A stretch of 64,000 nt of DNA from the NCBI GenBank assembly GCA_032164295.1, contig JAJHTX010000009.1, forward strand, positions 1 to 64,000. Reading direction: 5' to 3'. This stretch comes from Inonotus obliquus (Eukaryota; Basidiomycota; Agaricomycetes; Hymenochaetales; Hymenochaetaceae). A program made the translations under genes and the position numbers. Below the pieces are notes generated by a model. The model ran no database searches. It saw only the letters and a program-made list of their open reading frames with translations, and had not been told where the DNA came from. Of the stretch, positions 42,871-54,295 are shown piece after piece; within the stretch, counting starts at the first letter, position 1; each line of letters begins with the position of its first letter.

Positions 42871-43093
42871 GAGACGTTACGAGAAAATGCCGAATGATTT
42901 GAAAACAAAATGGCGCTTATGTAATACCACGCTGACTGAGCTTTTCTCATTTCTTTTTTTGCAAACGGCTGTAAAATTCTCACAGTACGTACTCCTACTA
43001 ATTGACTGATGTTGTGCCACTTCAATACATACACATTCACCTGTATCAATAGGATACCTGTAAACTTTCTATAACTCTCTATAACTTCTCCGT

Positions 43094-43991
43094 ATGCGGA
43101 ACTCCATTTTTTATCTCTCTTCCTTAATTATCTTTGCAAGCTCCGTCTCATCGAGCTTGTATCCGACACAACCGATTGCTCACTCTGGTAAGATTCTCGT
43201 TCCAACTCCCGATCGAGATGTCACCTCAATTGACTACCACTTTCAAGTCTTCACTGGTGGAAAGTACAACAATGTTACGTGGATAGACAATGACTCGGTG
43301 CCAGGCCCCCCACTGAACCAGCTAGGGAAGTTGCAAATTGACCTGTGGGCGGGAGACATTGTAAGTCCACAGCTGTTGGAAACCTGTGTACTATGGGATG
43401 TAGATATTTACTTTATTCGTTTCATTTTCTCTCAAGAAACGTGTGGCGACTTTAGCGAGGGGCGTGGATCCGCTACGGATGTTTCAAGAAGTGTTCATTC
43501 CCCAGCGCTCATGGCATAACGCGACAAATTTGTGAGTGGCATGAATGCTATGCATCGACACATTGTCTGTAACTATGGATATATATTCTCTTTAATTATC
43601 ATTTCGCAGCGTTATCCGGTTCAAATCCTATGACCCGAAAGAGACGATATACACGGCCGAATTTTCTATTACCAACATGACCGGAAGTCAGACTACTCAG
43701 TTCGACGAGAAACTCGGTCAGTCGTACCACACCGAGCCTGAATATTCGTCCACATCAAATTTCTCAAGTACTTCAATTATCCGCGATGGTGGTAATAACG
43801 ATATGGTGACCGTGACCATGGAAATGCCGGATTCAAACACGCCCGAAACTAGTTCGACGTCTGCCGAAACCGTCGCTGCATTGGCAAAGAACTCAGCGAA
43901 TGGTGGACGCCATGTCCGGAGACCGAGCATGCAATTCAACTTTGTCTTTGTCTTTTTCCCTGCGATATTTGGGCTCGCATTAGCCCTATGA
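43094..43991 (+). CDS. Secreted, probably GPI-anchored cell-surface protein
   Basis: Three exons: ATG 43094 to about 43359; a second ending at RSWHNATNF; a third to TGA at 43991. An N-terminal signal peptide (MRNSIFYLSSLIIFASSVSS), several N-glycosylation sites (NVTW, NATN, NMTG), a Ser/Thr-rich region, and a hydrophobic C-terminal tail (FNFVFVFFPAIFGLALAL) typical of a GPI signal or membrane anchor. About 230 residues. No catalytic motif; family not recognised, possibly a fungal wall or surface protein. Confidence 0.65.
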
Positions 43992-44740
43992 CTGTATTAA
44001 TCTAACACACGAGAAGTATGCTTCCGTGTTAATCCTGGGACTTTTTCTACATTACAATTCTTAATCCACCACAGTGTATCTCTAACTCAGTCCACTCCCA
44101 TCACGTTAGAAGAGTATTTGGTTGCGTACTCAAATAAAGCAAAACAACTACAGATACTATAACATCATAACTTCACTAGCTTCAACAGTTTATGTAGAAT
44201 ATTGATCAAAGTGATTCATGTATCATTTCAAGTTTTGATATTGAGTGATCTATGTAGAATACTTTGATCGTAAATTGCCGCGATGAATCTCATGGATCAA
44301 AGTCCGGATCAAGCTTCACCATCTGGATGCCATACCCCATAATGTCTCCGTGTGGCCCTTCCCCGAATGCTGTGCATTATTGGACAACGATTTAGGGGTA
44401 CCAAGTCGACGTAACTTTACAAGAGTTAAACACATTTTTATCCTGTTGGATGTAGTGTACAAATCCTGGCATTTCATCCGGGAAAAGAAAGGCAACGTGA
44501 TCTTAACGCACCTCATAGTATAGCCACACTCTCGGCATTATCATGTGTAGACTTGGTTGTTTCGCAGTTCATGCACGCACAAGATGCAAGCATAATTGTA
44601 AAATGAAGATGCGAACACTAAGTCCCGTAAATTACGAGTTTGCACACTGAACGTTTCATAAGACACGGTGATCATAATACATATCAGCAATTATATTCTG
44701 TAATTCACGACGAAGAATCTCTGCGTATTGGAAAGTTCCT
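43992..44740. other. Intergenic, AT-rich
   Basis: 3' regions of two convergent genes (surface protein and dehydrogenase). No gene seen. Confidence 0.5.
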
Positions 44741-46086
44741 TCAAGGATGCTCCAGCAAGTAGCCCCCGTCAATCTTGAATGTCTATGAATAATCATGAGC
44801 ATTATAAAATAAGGACAGAGTTTACGTTCCACTTACCGCCCCATAAGCATACTGGTTAACAGCGAGTGCAAGGACAGCCTGCGCAATGTCCTCATCGCGT
44901 CCAGGACGACCAGCAGGAATACCTTTCTTCTCTCCGAATGACTCGTCGATGGGGATCACAGACTTATTTGCCTCGTTAGAGCCTTCGGCTAACGCAAGAG
45001 GAAGGTCAGGTTCGCTTCCCAAATACGACAGGAGCAAAGCGTACTTGTCATCTCTGAAGGGAAAATTCCTGGTGCAATACTGAATAGAAGGGTGTCCTGT
45101 CCATTGAGAATAGAGAATGAGCATGGACAATAAATAAGCTTACTTGTTTACCCTCACATCGACTCCCGCCCTTCGAAATTCTTGTGCGAGTAGTGTGCTG
45201 AGCTGAATTGCGGCGGCTTTCGAGCAGTTGTATGCGAAGTGGTGTTGCGAGGTGCGGGTGATTCCTGACATGCTTGATATGTTTATTACTGAAGCTCGAT
45301 GAGCCGCCTTTGTTCCTGCTGCCGCGGACAGCAAAGGCAGGAACTTGACCGACATGAAGAAGGGTCTAATACGCAGTTCAGCCGGTATAATAGGCGCATA
45401 TATAATATAAAAAATGAATACCCAATGACGTTTGTGCGGTATACATTCTCCCAATCGCTTACGTCTTCATTCCACAGCTCCTTGCTGAGAGCAACGGCAT
45501 CCTTGTCACCTTTTTCGACCGCTGACTTACGTTCGTTCGTGATCCCAGCATTGTTCACGAGCAAATCCACGTGTTTTTCGCGCTTAGAAATCTCTGCAAC
45601 AAGTTGTTCAATCGAAGACTTGTCAGTGACGTCGGTTGAGATGGGTATAAGTTCGCCTTTAGGATGAAGAAGGGTCTTCCCATGCTCAGCAACCGCTTGG
45701 TCTAACACTGTTTGACGTCGAGAAGTAATATCTGTGGGGACACGTTCCGATGAGTCTTGAGCAGTGATGAAACAAAGTTCACGTACAAACACGCGCTCCA
45801 TTGTTTGCAAGTGCTTGTGCAGACTTGTAGCAAGATAAAAGTCACAGACGAAATCGCAGACGAAATCATTGCTTACCATTAGTCCTGAATTGATCATAGT
45901 TAGCGTGGTCAGCATCATGGCTGAGCAGGGAAGCGTACCGATACCAGTGCCACCTCCGGTAACGACCACGACCCAGCCTAGGAGTGTTATTTAAATGAAA
46001 AGGCTCGCGATCGATTGCAACCAAGACTGTTATCTACCCTCGACGTTGAAGAGGTTTGTATTTTTGAAGGATGCGTTGTTCGACAT
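44741..46086 (-). CDS. Short-chain dehydrogenase/reductase
   Basis: NAD(P)(H)-dependent oxidoreductase of the classical SDR family. ATG 46086 (MSNNASFKNTNLFNVEG). A small second exon gives WVVVTGGGTGIG (nucleotide-binding TGxxxGxG). A very short exon follows (GLM), then ALANNGARVYITSRR, LLVNNAGI, INISSMSG (catalytic Ser), YNCSKAAA (YxxxK), GIPAGRPGRDEDIAQAVLALA, YAYGA and TFKIDGGYLLEHP, stop at 44741. The full Ser-Tyr-Lys set is present. Seven or so introns. Substrate cannot be told from sequence. Confidence 0.88.
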
Positions 46087-46492
46087 TGTGTAAGCGAGAG
46101 ATATGAAAGCGGCGACTAGCCTAGTCGGAGGGCGGATATGATAGCATTTTATACGCCTCGGACACCATAACCCGCGACTGACTTATGAGATGGGGAATGG
46201 GGAAAGGAGGAGTGCGTCATTAAGAATGTCATCGCCGTCGTCCAGTGGTGTAGCTGTGTGTTATGTTACAAGGTACATAATACATAATCCATGAATGTAA
46301 TGTCCTCATCATAGATCTAGGTGGACATCATAAGTGTGAGAACATCAGTAGTCATTTTTCGCACGGAAATGATCGACTTGAGGTTCAACTTCATTACGTA
46401 AACGAAACAAATTCTTTCTATTCTGCACCGCCTGAAGGTCATACTTAGTTATTATCTCCATCCATATCCAATCGACACTTTGCTCATCGTCT
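46087..46492. other. Intergenic
   Basis: 400 bp between the dehydrogenase start and the end of the class II aldolase. An ORF at 46345-46590 is in the wrong frame for either gene. Confidence 0.5.
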
Positions 46493-47577
46493 TTATTTGG
46501 ACTTTGAATATTCAAATTGAACTCCTTCGTTTGCTTCAAGGATTTGGAATGCAGGCCTGCCACTGAACCAGCCCGCATACGCCGTGCCAACAGTTTTGTA
46601 CGTGTCCACCGCCTCTTCGTCCCCGATCTTCACCGTCTTTCCAGCAGCATCCGCTAGCAGCTGGACGTGGCATGATTTCTCAAGCGCAACGAAATAATGT
46701 ACAGTCGCTTCAATAGAGGACGTCGCTACAAGTAGGCCGTGATTCTGTCCAAGTTCAAAATATAAGCAAATCACTTCGTGGGAACTAAGCGCCGCCCACC
46801 TGAAGAATGATTGCCTGTGGTTTTCAACCGTCAAAACTCAAACTATATGACTATCATGGGATGGAAGTACACGCCTTCTTATTGCCAAGTGTCTCGGCAA
46901 TATTCCTCCCTTCCTCCTCTGCAAGGACCACGCCATTAAACTGCTTGTAAACTGCATGGTCCTTATAAAATGCGCACGAGTCCTGCGTGATCATATCTAG
47001 CTCCTTTCCGAGCGTCGAGAATGCCCTTCCATATACAGAGTGAGAATGCGCGGCGCACAGAACATCGGCACGTGCGGTATGGATGGCAGAATGAATGGCA
47101 AAAGCGGCGGTATTGAGAAGTCGCGACGGCCCGGACTCGTCCAGGATCTCACCCTTGTGACTGACGAGAAGTAGATCATCTGGTTGGATGAGCGAGAAAT
47201 GAAGTCCAAATGGATTAACCCAGAAGCAATCGGTTTTGATCGGATCCTACTCAGAAATAGAACATATCACACACGGATACTCAGCCGGCTAGCGCAGTTA
47301 CGGGGTGACTTACTCTAACGGTGATATGACCCGCAACACCTTCATCATATCCAAGTTTCCCAAAGATACGGAAGGCTTGGGCAAGCCGAAACTTGAGGTA
47401 CGCTCTCTCCTCCAGCTTGTCCTCGAACTTCGGTGTCCGCGGGAAAGCCGTCCGGGAACGAGTGCTCATAGTTGACCTATCATGATGAACATCATCCTCA
47501 GCACGGGAAGCCTTGTGCTTGACGGGCGCGGAGGCAGGAGCAATGTCAACGATGGTGGTGGTTGCAACAGGAGCCAT
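46493..47577 (-). CDS. Class II aldolase/adducin-domain protein
   Basis: ATG 47577 (MAPVATTTIVDIAP). Exons give RAYLKFRLAQAFRIFGKLGYDEGVAGHITVR, then DPIKTDCFWVNPFGLHFSLIQPDDLLLV, AAHSHSVYGRAFST (two metal-site His), QNHGLLVATSSIEATVHYFVALEKSCHVQ (third His), and GTAYAGWFSGRPAFQILEANE, ending EYSKSK with TAA at 46493. Metal-binding His residues are intact. Domain order and length (~270) fit fungal members annotated as class II aldolase, whose substrates are mostly unknown. Confidence 0.85.
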
Positions 47578-48101
47578 GATGGTGTGGAAGAGAGAATGGG
47601 CTGGAGATTGATGAGAAGGGCATGCATGGTATAGATGACAAGAAGCCAATCTTAATGTTCCCCCAGGTCACAGGGTTGGTGCAAGAATAACGTTTCGGTA
47701 ATCGGAAAACAATGCGACAGTAAGATGCATTACTTTTCAGTTAGATAATCCAGGATCATCTCTATGACGTGAAGTTAATGGTCTAGAAAACGGATATAAC
47801 AATTCATAGAAACAAAGAGCACATTCCAGTCAGACACATAGACATACACGATACAGACAAAGCACATTAGTTTCGTGGTCAATTCAGAAATCGTGATATA
47901 AAACGGGTATGGACACGAACACGACAACGAGAGATAAAGTGTACATAAAGGGGAAATGAAACGGAGCTATTACACGTATATGGCATACCACATAAGAATT
48001 TAATGCACTCAAAACCCAAGAGTATCAATCGTCAGCAAAACAGCAAAAGATGGGAGGAGGTAAAGAACAGAAAGGAATGGCGACAAATAATGCCCGCATG
48101 A
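47578..48101. other. Intergenic
   Basis: Promoter of the class II aldolase on the left and 3' region of the SET3 gene on the right. Nothing else recognised. Confidence 0.5.
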
Positions 48102-51100
48102 TTACCTACGACGACCTCGAGACCATCCTCGCCCGTATCGACGGGGTGGCGAATATCTATCGTACTGCCGATCGCGATCACGGTCCCGTTCTCTGTCACG
48201 GTCACGATCCTTGTCACGATCCCTGTCTTGGTCACGAGACCGATCTCGCTCAACACGCTCCAAGAGGGGACCACGAGGCGGCGCAGGTAGCTGAGTCTTT
48301 GCTGGTCCTGCAGCCCGCAGAGCTCGAGGTCCACTTGGAGGAGGTCCACGCAATCCACTTGTTGCACCTATGGGCCAAGGAGCTGGCGGCGCACTGCTCG
48401 AACCTGCATTCGACGTTGGGGCATAAGTGGAAGCTCGTCTAACGCCTGCAGGAGGCGTATCCGCCTTCTTATCCCTGTCCCTATCTGACGATTCCTGCGT
48501 AGACGCGGAAAATTTATTATCTAAACTGGCTCCGGCTGAAACACCTCGTTCGTGCGGCATTCGGCCAGGAGGTTTCTTTCCAGATGGAGCCGTTGGAGGA
48601 TGCCGTGGAGGAGATAAACGATCATCACGGAACGAACGTGGCTGCGTTGGCGGAGCAGATCTTCCAGAACGAGGGTTCGGCAGACTGAAAGATGTTGAAG
48701 GAGGTGCAGACTGTGACAAAGAGGCTGCCTTTGAATGAGTAGTGTCTAGACGAGAGGCAGTTGGTGATGCGCCAGATTGAAGGGGGACAACCAAAATCTC
48801 CCCATCCTCTTCAGGTTGCGGTGAAGTCAGTCGATCCCTGCTCTTCACTGAAGTAGGAGATGGTGCATTGGCCTCGTCCTTCACCGTAAGCTCCCTGTCA
48901 ATCGACTCCGGCGCTTGAGAGAAGTAAACATGCTCTTCTAATGCCTCACGCTTAGGCGAAGGTTCCCGTTGGGAAACCTCTTGCGAGGGCAAGCCTGAAG
49001 GCTTTTGTTCATTCAGCTGCACTGCCTTCGTACCAGCAAGGGCATCGGTAGAGGCGGCATTGTTTACAAGACCGCGCGCCTCAGGACATTCAAGAGTGTC
49101 CAGAGCCCTTTCCCGCGCATGTGAGATACCAGCTCTGACATCGTCATTTTGCATTTCAGTCTGTCCGTCAACTGCAATCTTCTCAAACTCGCTCTGCGGA
49201 GCAGGTGCAGCAACAGCCGAAGCATAAATCGTGTTACTACTCGTAGACAAGTCATGCTGAAGCGGCGATGTGGGAGAAGTTGGGCTCGCCAGTGCCGCCT
49301 TAGCTGCAGCTTCCTCCTCTCTCTGCTTCCGCTTCCTTTGCCGGTAGTCGGCCATTGAACGACGTATCTTCGGTGGTTCCGACGGCACAGTCGATGTTAA
49401 TGTAGAACCTTCCATCTGTGTACCGTCTGGAGCCCTTTCTTGCCTTTGAACACGATCAGTTTCATGCTCATTGTCAGAGGCAGCAGCAATAGGAGGCGGA
49501 GTCGGAGTCGGGTGGATAGCTACAGATGAATCAATAGACATGGAAGGAGAAGGAGCGCGCAGCAAGGTCGGACTTGCAGTAAGGCGCGTATCACTTGGAG
49601 CAGCATGATCTACCACGGAAATAGCCTCTATTGCAGGGATTGGCTCTAGTTTGTTCGAGGTGGCACCTAGAACAACGTGCTTCCCATTATACGAATCCGG
49701 TTCGGCCAACGGCCAAACGGGAGAATGTGATGGCGCCTCACGCGGAGGATAGAGAGGTGAGCGAGTCTGATGCAGTGCCTCCGAGGATGAATGAGTCGAA
49801 TCTACATCACGCATTTCTGCATCAACGTCAGCTTCGGTATGTACATCATTATCGACGACCCTAGCACTCTGATGCTTCTCCTCAGGCTGAAGAGAACCCG
49901 ACGTCGACCTTCTCTCCAATGGTACAATGGATAGAGGAGAGCGCGGGCTCTCCGGCTCGCAGCTACGCATATCGTCGACCAGCATCTTCACCTCACTCTC
50001 TTCCTCCTTCTGGGTCGCGTCTTCAGCATTCTCGGTCGGAGTATGTCGAACATCCCCTCTTGCCAATTCAGCAGCGGCCTGCATCAATTCCTCCTTAAAC
50101 AGCAGCGCAGGACTCTCGATGTCGAGCAGAAGCGACGGAGTCTCTAATGCAGGAGGTTGAAAATCATGGATCTCGTGCGTAGCAATGACAGCTCGTGATG
50201 ATGCAGGAGAACTCGACCTTTTGTTATCAAGGTCCGCAACCTGCGGATGGACACTGGGAGCTGGTGAAGGAGACGAGGCGTGTGATACGATGACTCCTTC
50301 TACTGTTGATACCGGTGGTGGCGATAAAGAAGACATCCTAGAAGGTGCAGTGACTGGTTCCGGGCTAGGCTCATGGAAGGGAGAACGAACAGAAGGTGCA
50401 GGGGAGTCTGTTGTCTCTTGAGCCTCTGCAGAGGCTCGAGATTCGTGAAATAATATCCTCTCAGCGACTAGGGCAGGAGAAGGTGATCTTGAAGGTGTTA
50501 TAGGAGGAGGCGGGGATAGTGTCGAGCGAACAGCATCAGGTTCAACCCCAGCTGGTTCCTCTATTCGTTCTGGAAGCTGAGATTGAGTAGGAGATGGGGT
50601 AGGTATGAGCTCCGTCTTCGCAAGTGTGGGGGTCAATTCTTGAGGTTCATAGCGTGAAGCTTCGCACTCCAGGACTTCCGTTGGTTCCCGACTTCTTAAT
50701 TCGTTGTCTAGGACAAAATCCGAGGAAGTATACGGATTTGCAGTTTCAGCACTCCTCTCGTTTTCCACTACGCACATCACGTCCGGCGATCCCTCATGTC
50801 GCTGCTCCCCGTGCTCTGGCTCTGGCTCTGGCTCGGATTGCAACTCTTTCCCAGTCTCGGCCTTGATCGAATATTCGCGAATTAATACCGCAGTTCCATC
50901 AGCAATAGTCTCAGCGGGGCTCGCCGAAGAGCTCGCAGACGGAGCAGACTGTACAGGTGGGTTCATGACTTGTGCAAGGTATTTGCTTGAATGGATAGGC
51001 GACAGAGGTTGATCGTTCAGCAAACTGAATAATGACGACCTTCCCTGGGTCCTTTGTGAATGTGACTGTGTATTATGCGAGGGTGCAGGCGCCAGAATGG

Positions 51101-53945
51101 GTGTGGTAGATATAGATGCCGAAATTGATGAAAATTCTAGTCGGGGCGAGACTCTGGAATAGGTCGAAGCGGTTATTTGAGGTGGTGGTGACATGTTATA
51201 CGTCACTATCACTCGCGAATCAGCCAAACATTTAGATTAAAAGTCGGACAACTCACTAGCATCGACGTCCATCGTATTCCCTTGTTCGTCCGGTGTTGAA
51301 GAGGTGCCATTGGGCGTCGCCGATCGTGCCAGCGGGGGAATAGGCGTCGCCATATCTGCATTGCAATCCAATCTCATTCTGGGACTTGGCCTTTCTGGGA
51401 TATCATCTACTTCCATCTTCTTTGGCGGAGGAGTCCTTCTCGCGAGCCTCGGTCCCAATCCGACACCGCCTTCCTTATAGATATCCACTTTTGCATCAGG
51501 CTCTGACGGGTACTCATTCTTTAACACCCCTAATCTCTGCTGGATCCACCTCTTACGCATCCTCGGCGGCATCTTCTCTTCGCTCTCTTCCCTAGTAGCT
51601 TCCTCCTCAGAGTCCGTCGTTGGTGTCCCGACCGCAGGTTCCATTGAGCTTCTTAAAGGTGACGATGGCCGCATGCTAAGTGGTGACTGAGATCCTAGGG
51701 TAATACCGAGCCCAGTGCCGTTCAGCCCGCGCATAACGCTTTTTCCCTTAGTCGGGGTGGCCTTCTCCACCCTCACCTCCGGTACCCCACCATCCTTCCT
51801 TCCTTCGATATCCAATTCACCATACCGATCCCAACGATCCCCATTGACCTGCTTCACACCCAGCATCCCACCTGAATATGGTCCGCCGACGACATGTGTC
51901 CTTACGCCGCGCTCCGCGCCTACCAGTGGCCCAAACAAACGCGCACGCGTTTTAGCATTCATGTATCTTGAAAGGTCCTGAGCATCGTCTGTGGACTTGG
52001 GGTGTTGGTTTACAAGAGGGTGAGGTGAGAGGTATTGGCCTGAATCGGACTCTTGTTGCGGCGGTGACGATTGCGTCGGGCCCATCTGAGCATTATTTTG
52101 TGGTATAGAGACTTTGGGTGATCTAACGCGGTCCCGAGATCCATTGAGCCAAGAAACGCCACCTTCCGCAAATGCCTCCATCAAGCGCACCGCACAATCT
52201 CTCGCAGCATTGCCGCATGCACACGTCACAAAGCTAGACTTGAGGCTTTCAACTATACTCTGCATTTGCAACCGCAGTCGTTCGATGTGATGTGGCCTAA
52301 GAATATTAGAGGAAAGATGTGAAAAGTTAGCGAGTCACAGAAGATCAGGAAGCGAATCAGAGATTTGAATAATAAAGTGACAAAGACAAGTGATACGAAA
52401 AAAGGCATACGCACGTCATCTTACTTGGTCCAGCACCAGAACGCAGACCCTCTTCAATAAGCGCAGGGAGCTGATGAACAACAGCTCCATCGTCCCACTC
52501 CCAACTCAATACAACTTCTTCAGACGCCTTGAGGTCCCTCAAAGCGTAAACAGCAAATTTCACAGCCCCCGACTCACTCTCGCCATCTTTCTGTTTTGGT
52601 GGACAGAGAACCGGTCGCAAGACGGCATTGGGACGACACCCTGAGCGAATAAAGCGAGCCTCGTTACCTGCCATTCGCGCGTCAAGTGCTACGGAGAGGG
52701 GAGGTGGGACGAGGTGGACGTGTGGCTTTGGCATTCCTAGAGAACATATTAATGACGACCTCAGTCATGCGACATCTCCATCAAAGAGGAACACTTACCC
52801 ATTTGTGCATACCCATTCAGAGGATCTGCGAGATACTGTGCACTAGGAATCACGGTTGACGTGAAGGGAGCGATAAGTCCTTCGTTAGCAATCGGAATCG
52901 TTGTTTGTAACCCATAACTGGGAGGCCGAACAGTAGCTGCAACATCATCCTTGCTACTTGGCAAGGGAACGACCTTCGTACGAGGGTTCTGATCAGAATT
53001 TGGGTCGATGTGTTCTGGTTCCTCTGGTGACAGTGCTGTAACACCTCTCCAGTTTTGCGCAGCTTGTCGCAGCTTCTGTCGAGTCGACGGATGGGGAATC
53101 AAATCCTCTGTTATAGAAACGTATGCACCCCTCCAGTCCTCTTCAATATCAATATGCTCCTCCTCACCTCCAAGAGCTTCAACCCCTCCTCCTGAATGGG
53201 AGGCAGACAGCGGGGGAGCCGCCCCGGGCATGGCGCTCGTCTTTCTTTCGCGTCTCTTTCTCTGTCGAGCATCGTTCTGCGCCTGTGCCCAAGCCTGTGC
53301 CTCCTGCGTACCCACAATCGGCCCCAGCCTTCCTTGCATCTGTGCTGCTAAACGGATTCTCTGCCTCTCTCGCGCACGCTCACGATTCACGGGCCTCGGA
53401 GCACATTCCCAACAACGCCACTCTGGAGGATCCTTGCCGTATTGGATATCGAAGCAAAGCATGTGGGACCAGCGCTGGCAGTCGTCACACGCGATCGTAC
53501 ACCCATCATCATCCGTCAAACCACAGATACAATGGATATCCTCACTCGCCGAGGTGGGCGCTGAGGCTGCCGCGTTGGCGATAGTAGTGCTATTTTGAAT
53601 CGCCGTTGCTGAAGAAGTGGGACGGCCTGCAGACTGAGATGGGGGCGCTGGTTGGATGGGTGTAGGCTGTACAAGCGAAGAGGCAGACGATGGGGGATGT
53701 TGTATCGGTCCGAACACGCTGTAGCTTCGAGGCGCGAGCGTCGCGAGCGGGGATTGTTGGAGTTGTTGGAGGTGATTATGTTGTTGTTGGGCGGACCCGG
53801 GTACGGTTGTGGTGGACCTCTTCCTCTTAGCGGGTACGACTGGGGTAGCGCTAGATGGGACGGGAATGTCGACTGTGCTATTGAAGGGTGCGAGTGCTGT
53901 TGGATGAGTTGGGTTTGCATTGAAGGGAGACAAAGGCGGGTACAT
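48102..53945 (-). CDS. SET3: Set3-like PHD and SET domain protein
   Basis: Chromatin protein of the Set3 histone-deacetylase complex. Exon 1 from ATG 53945 includes a PHD finger (CICGLTDDDGCTIACDDCQRW...WRCWEC). After a 62-nt intron (GTAAGT near 52799) a SET domain follows: LSVALDARMAGNEARFIR, GCRPN, FAVYALRDLKASEEVVLSW. The usual NHSCxPN is RSGCRPN, as expected for a non-catalytic Set3/MLL5-type SET. Another exon begins PHHIERLRLQMQSI (donor AC|GTGCGT). An intron at the junction near 51237 (GTGAGT...GCGAG) joins in frame to the last exon, 1041 codons, Ser/Pro-rich and disordered, with an RD/RS-rich C-terminus (DRDRDKDRDRDRERDRD) ending GRRR. About 1,900 residues in all. Confidence 0.85.
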
Positions 53946-54295
53946 CTATCATGCATCAAGGCTAAAGTCAAAGAGAGGGAGAAGGAAAAAATCACAGTAA
54001 ATTCATACACGAAAACACTCCCTCGAAGCTGACAAAGACAACAATTGCCTAAACACTCTCTATCACCATACACTTTCTTTGGACACCTTTTCTCTTTGAG
54101 CAAGTTAATCATGTACAAAATTCTGTGTTCTGTGGTGTATTTATTGCCATTATGCTGAGTTTTACCTTGAAACCTGGTCAGTCGCCACACAATATTAGTC
54201 AGACAGATACTATGCATACAAGTACTGTCACATATCACGTAGCGTAGTAACGCGTAAATGTCTGTTGTTGGCTCAACTCTCTTATAAAACTTGTA
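53946..54295. promoter_or_regulatory. Divergent promoter region of SET3 and LAA1
   Basis: The two start codons are 350 bp apart and face away from each other, so this stretch must hold both promoters. No single element is certain. Confidence 0.6.

Noticed and set aside
46345..46590. Separate 81-codon gene
   Set aside because: It overlaps the 3' end of the class II aldolase in another frame and has no motif.
53516..54238. 240-codon minus-strand ORF over the SET3 start
   Set aside because: It reads SET3 exon 1 in another frame and runs through the divergent promoter.
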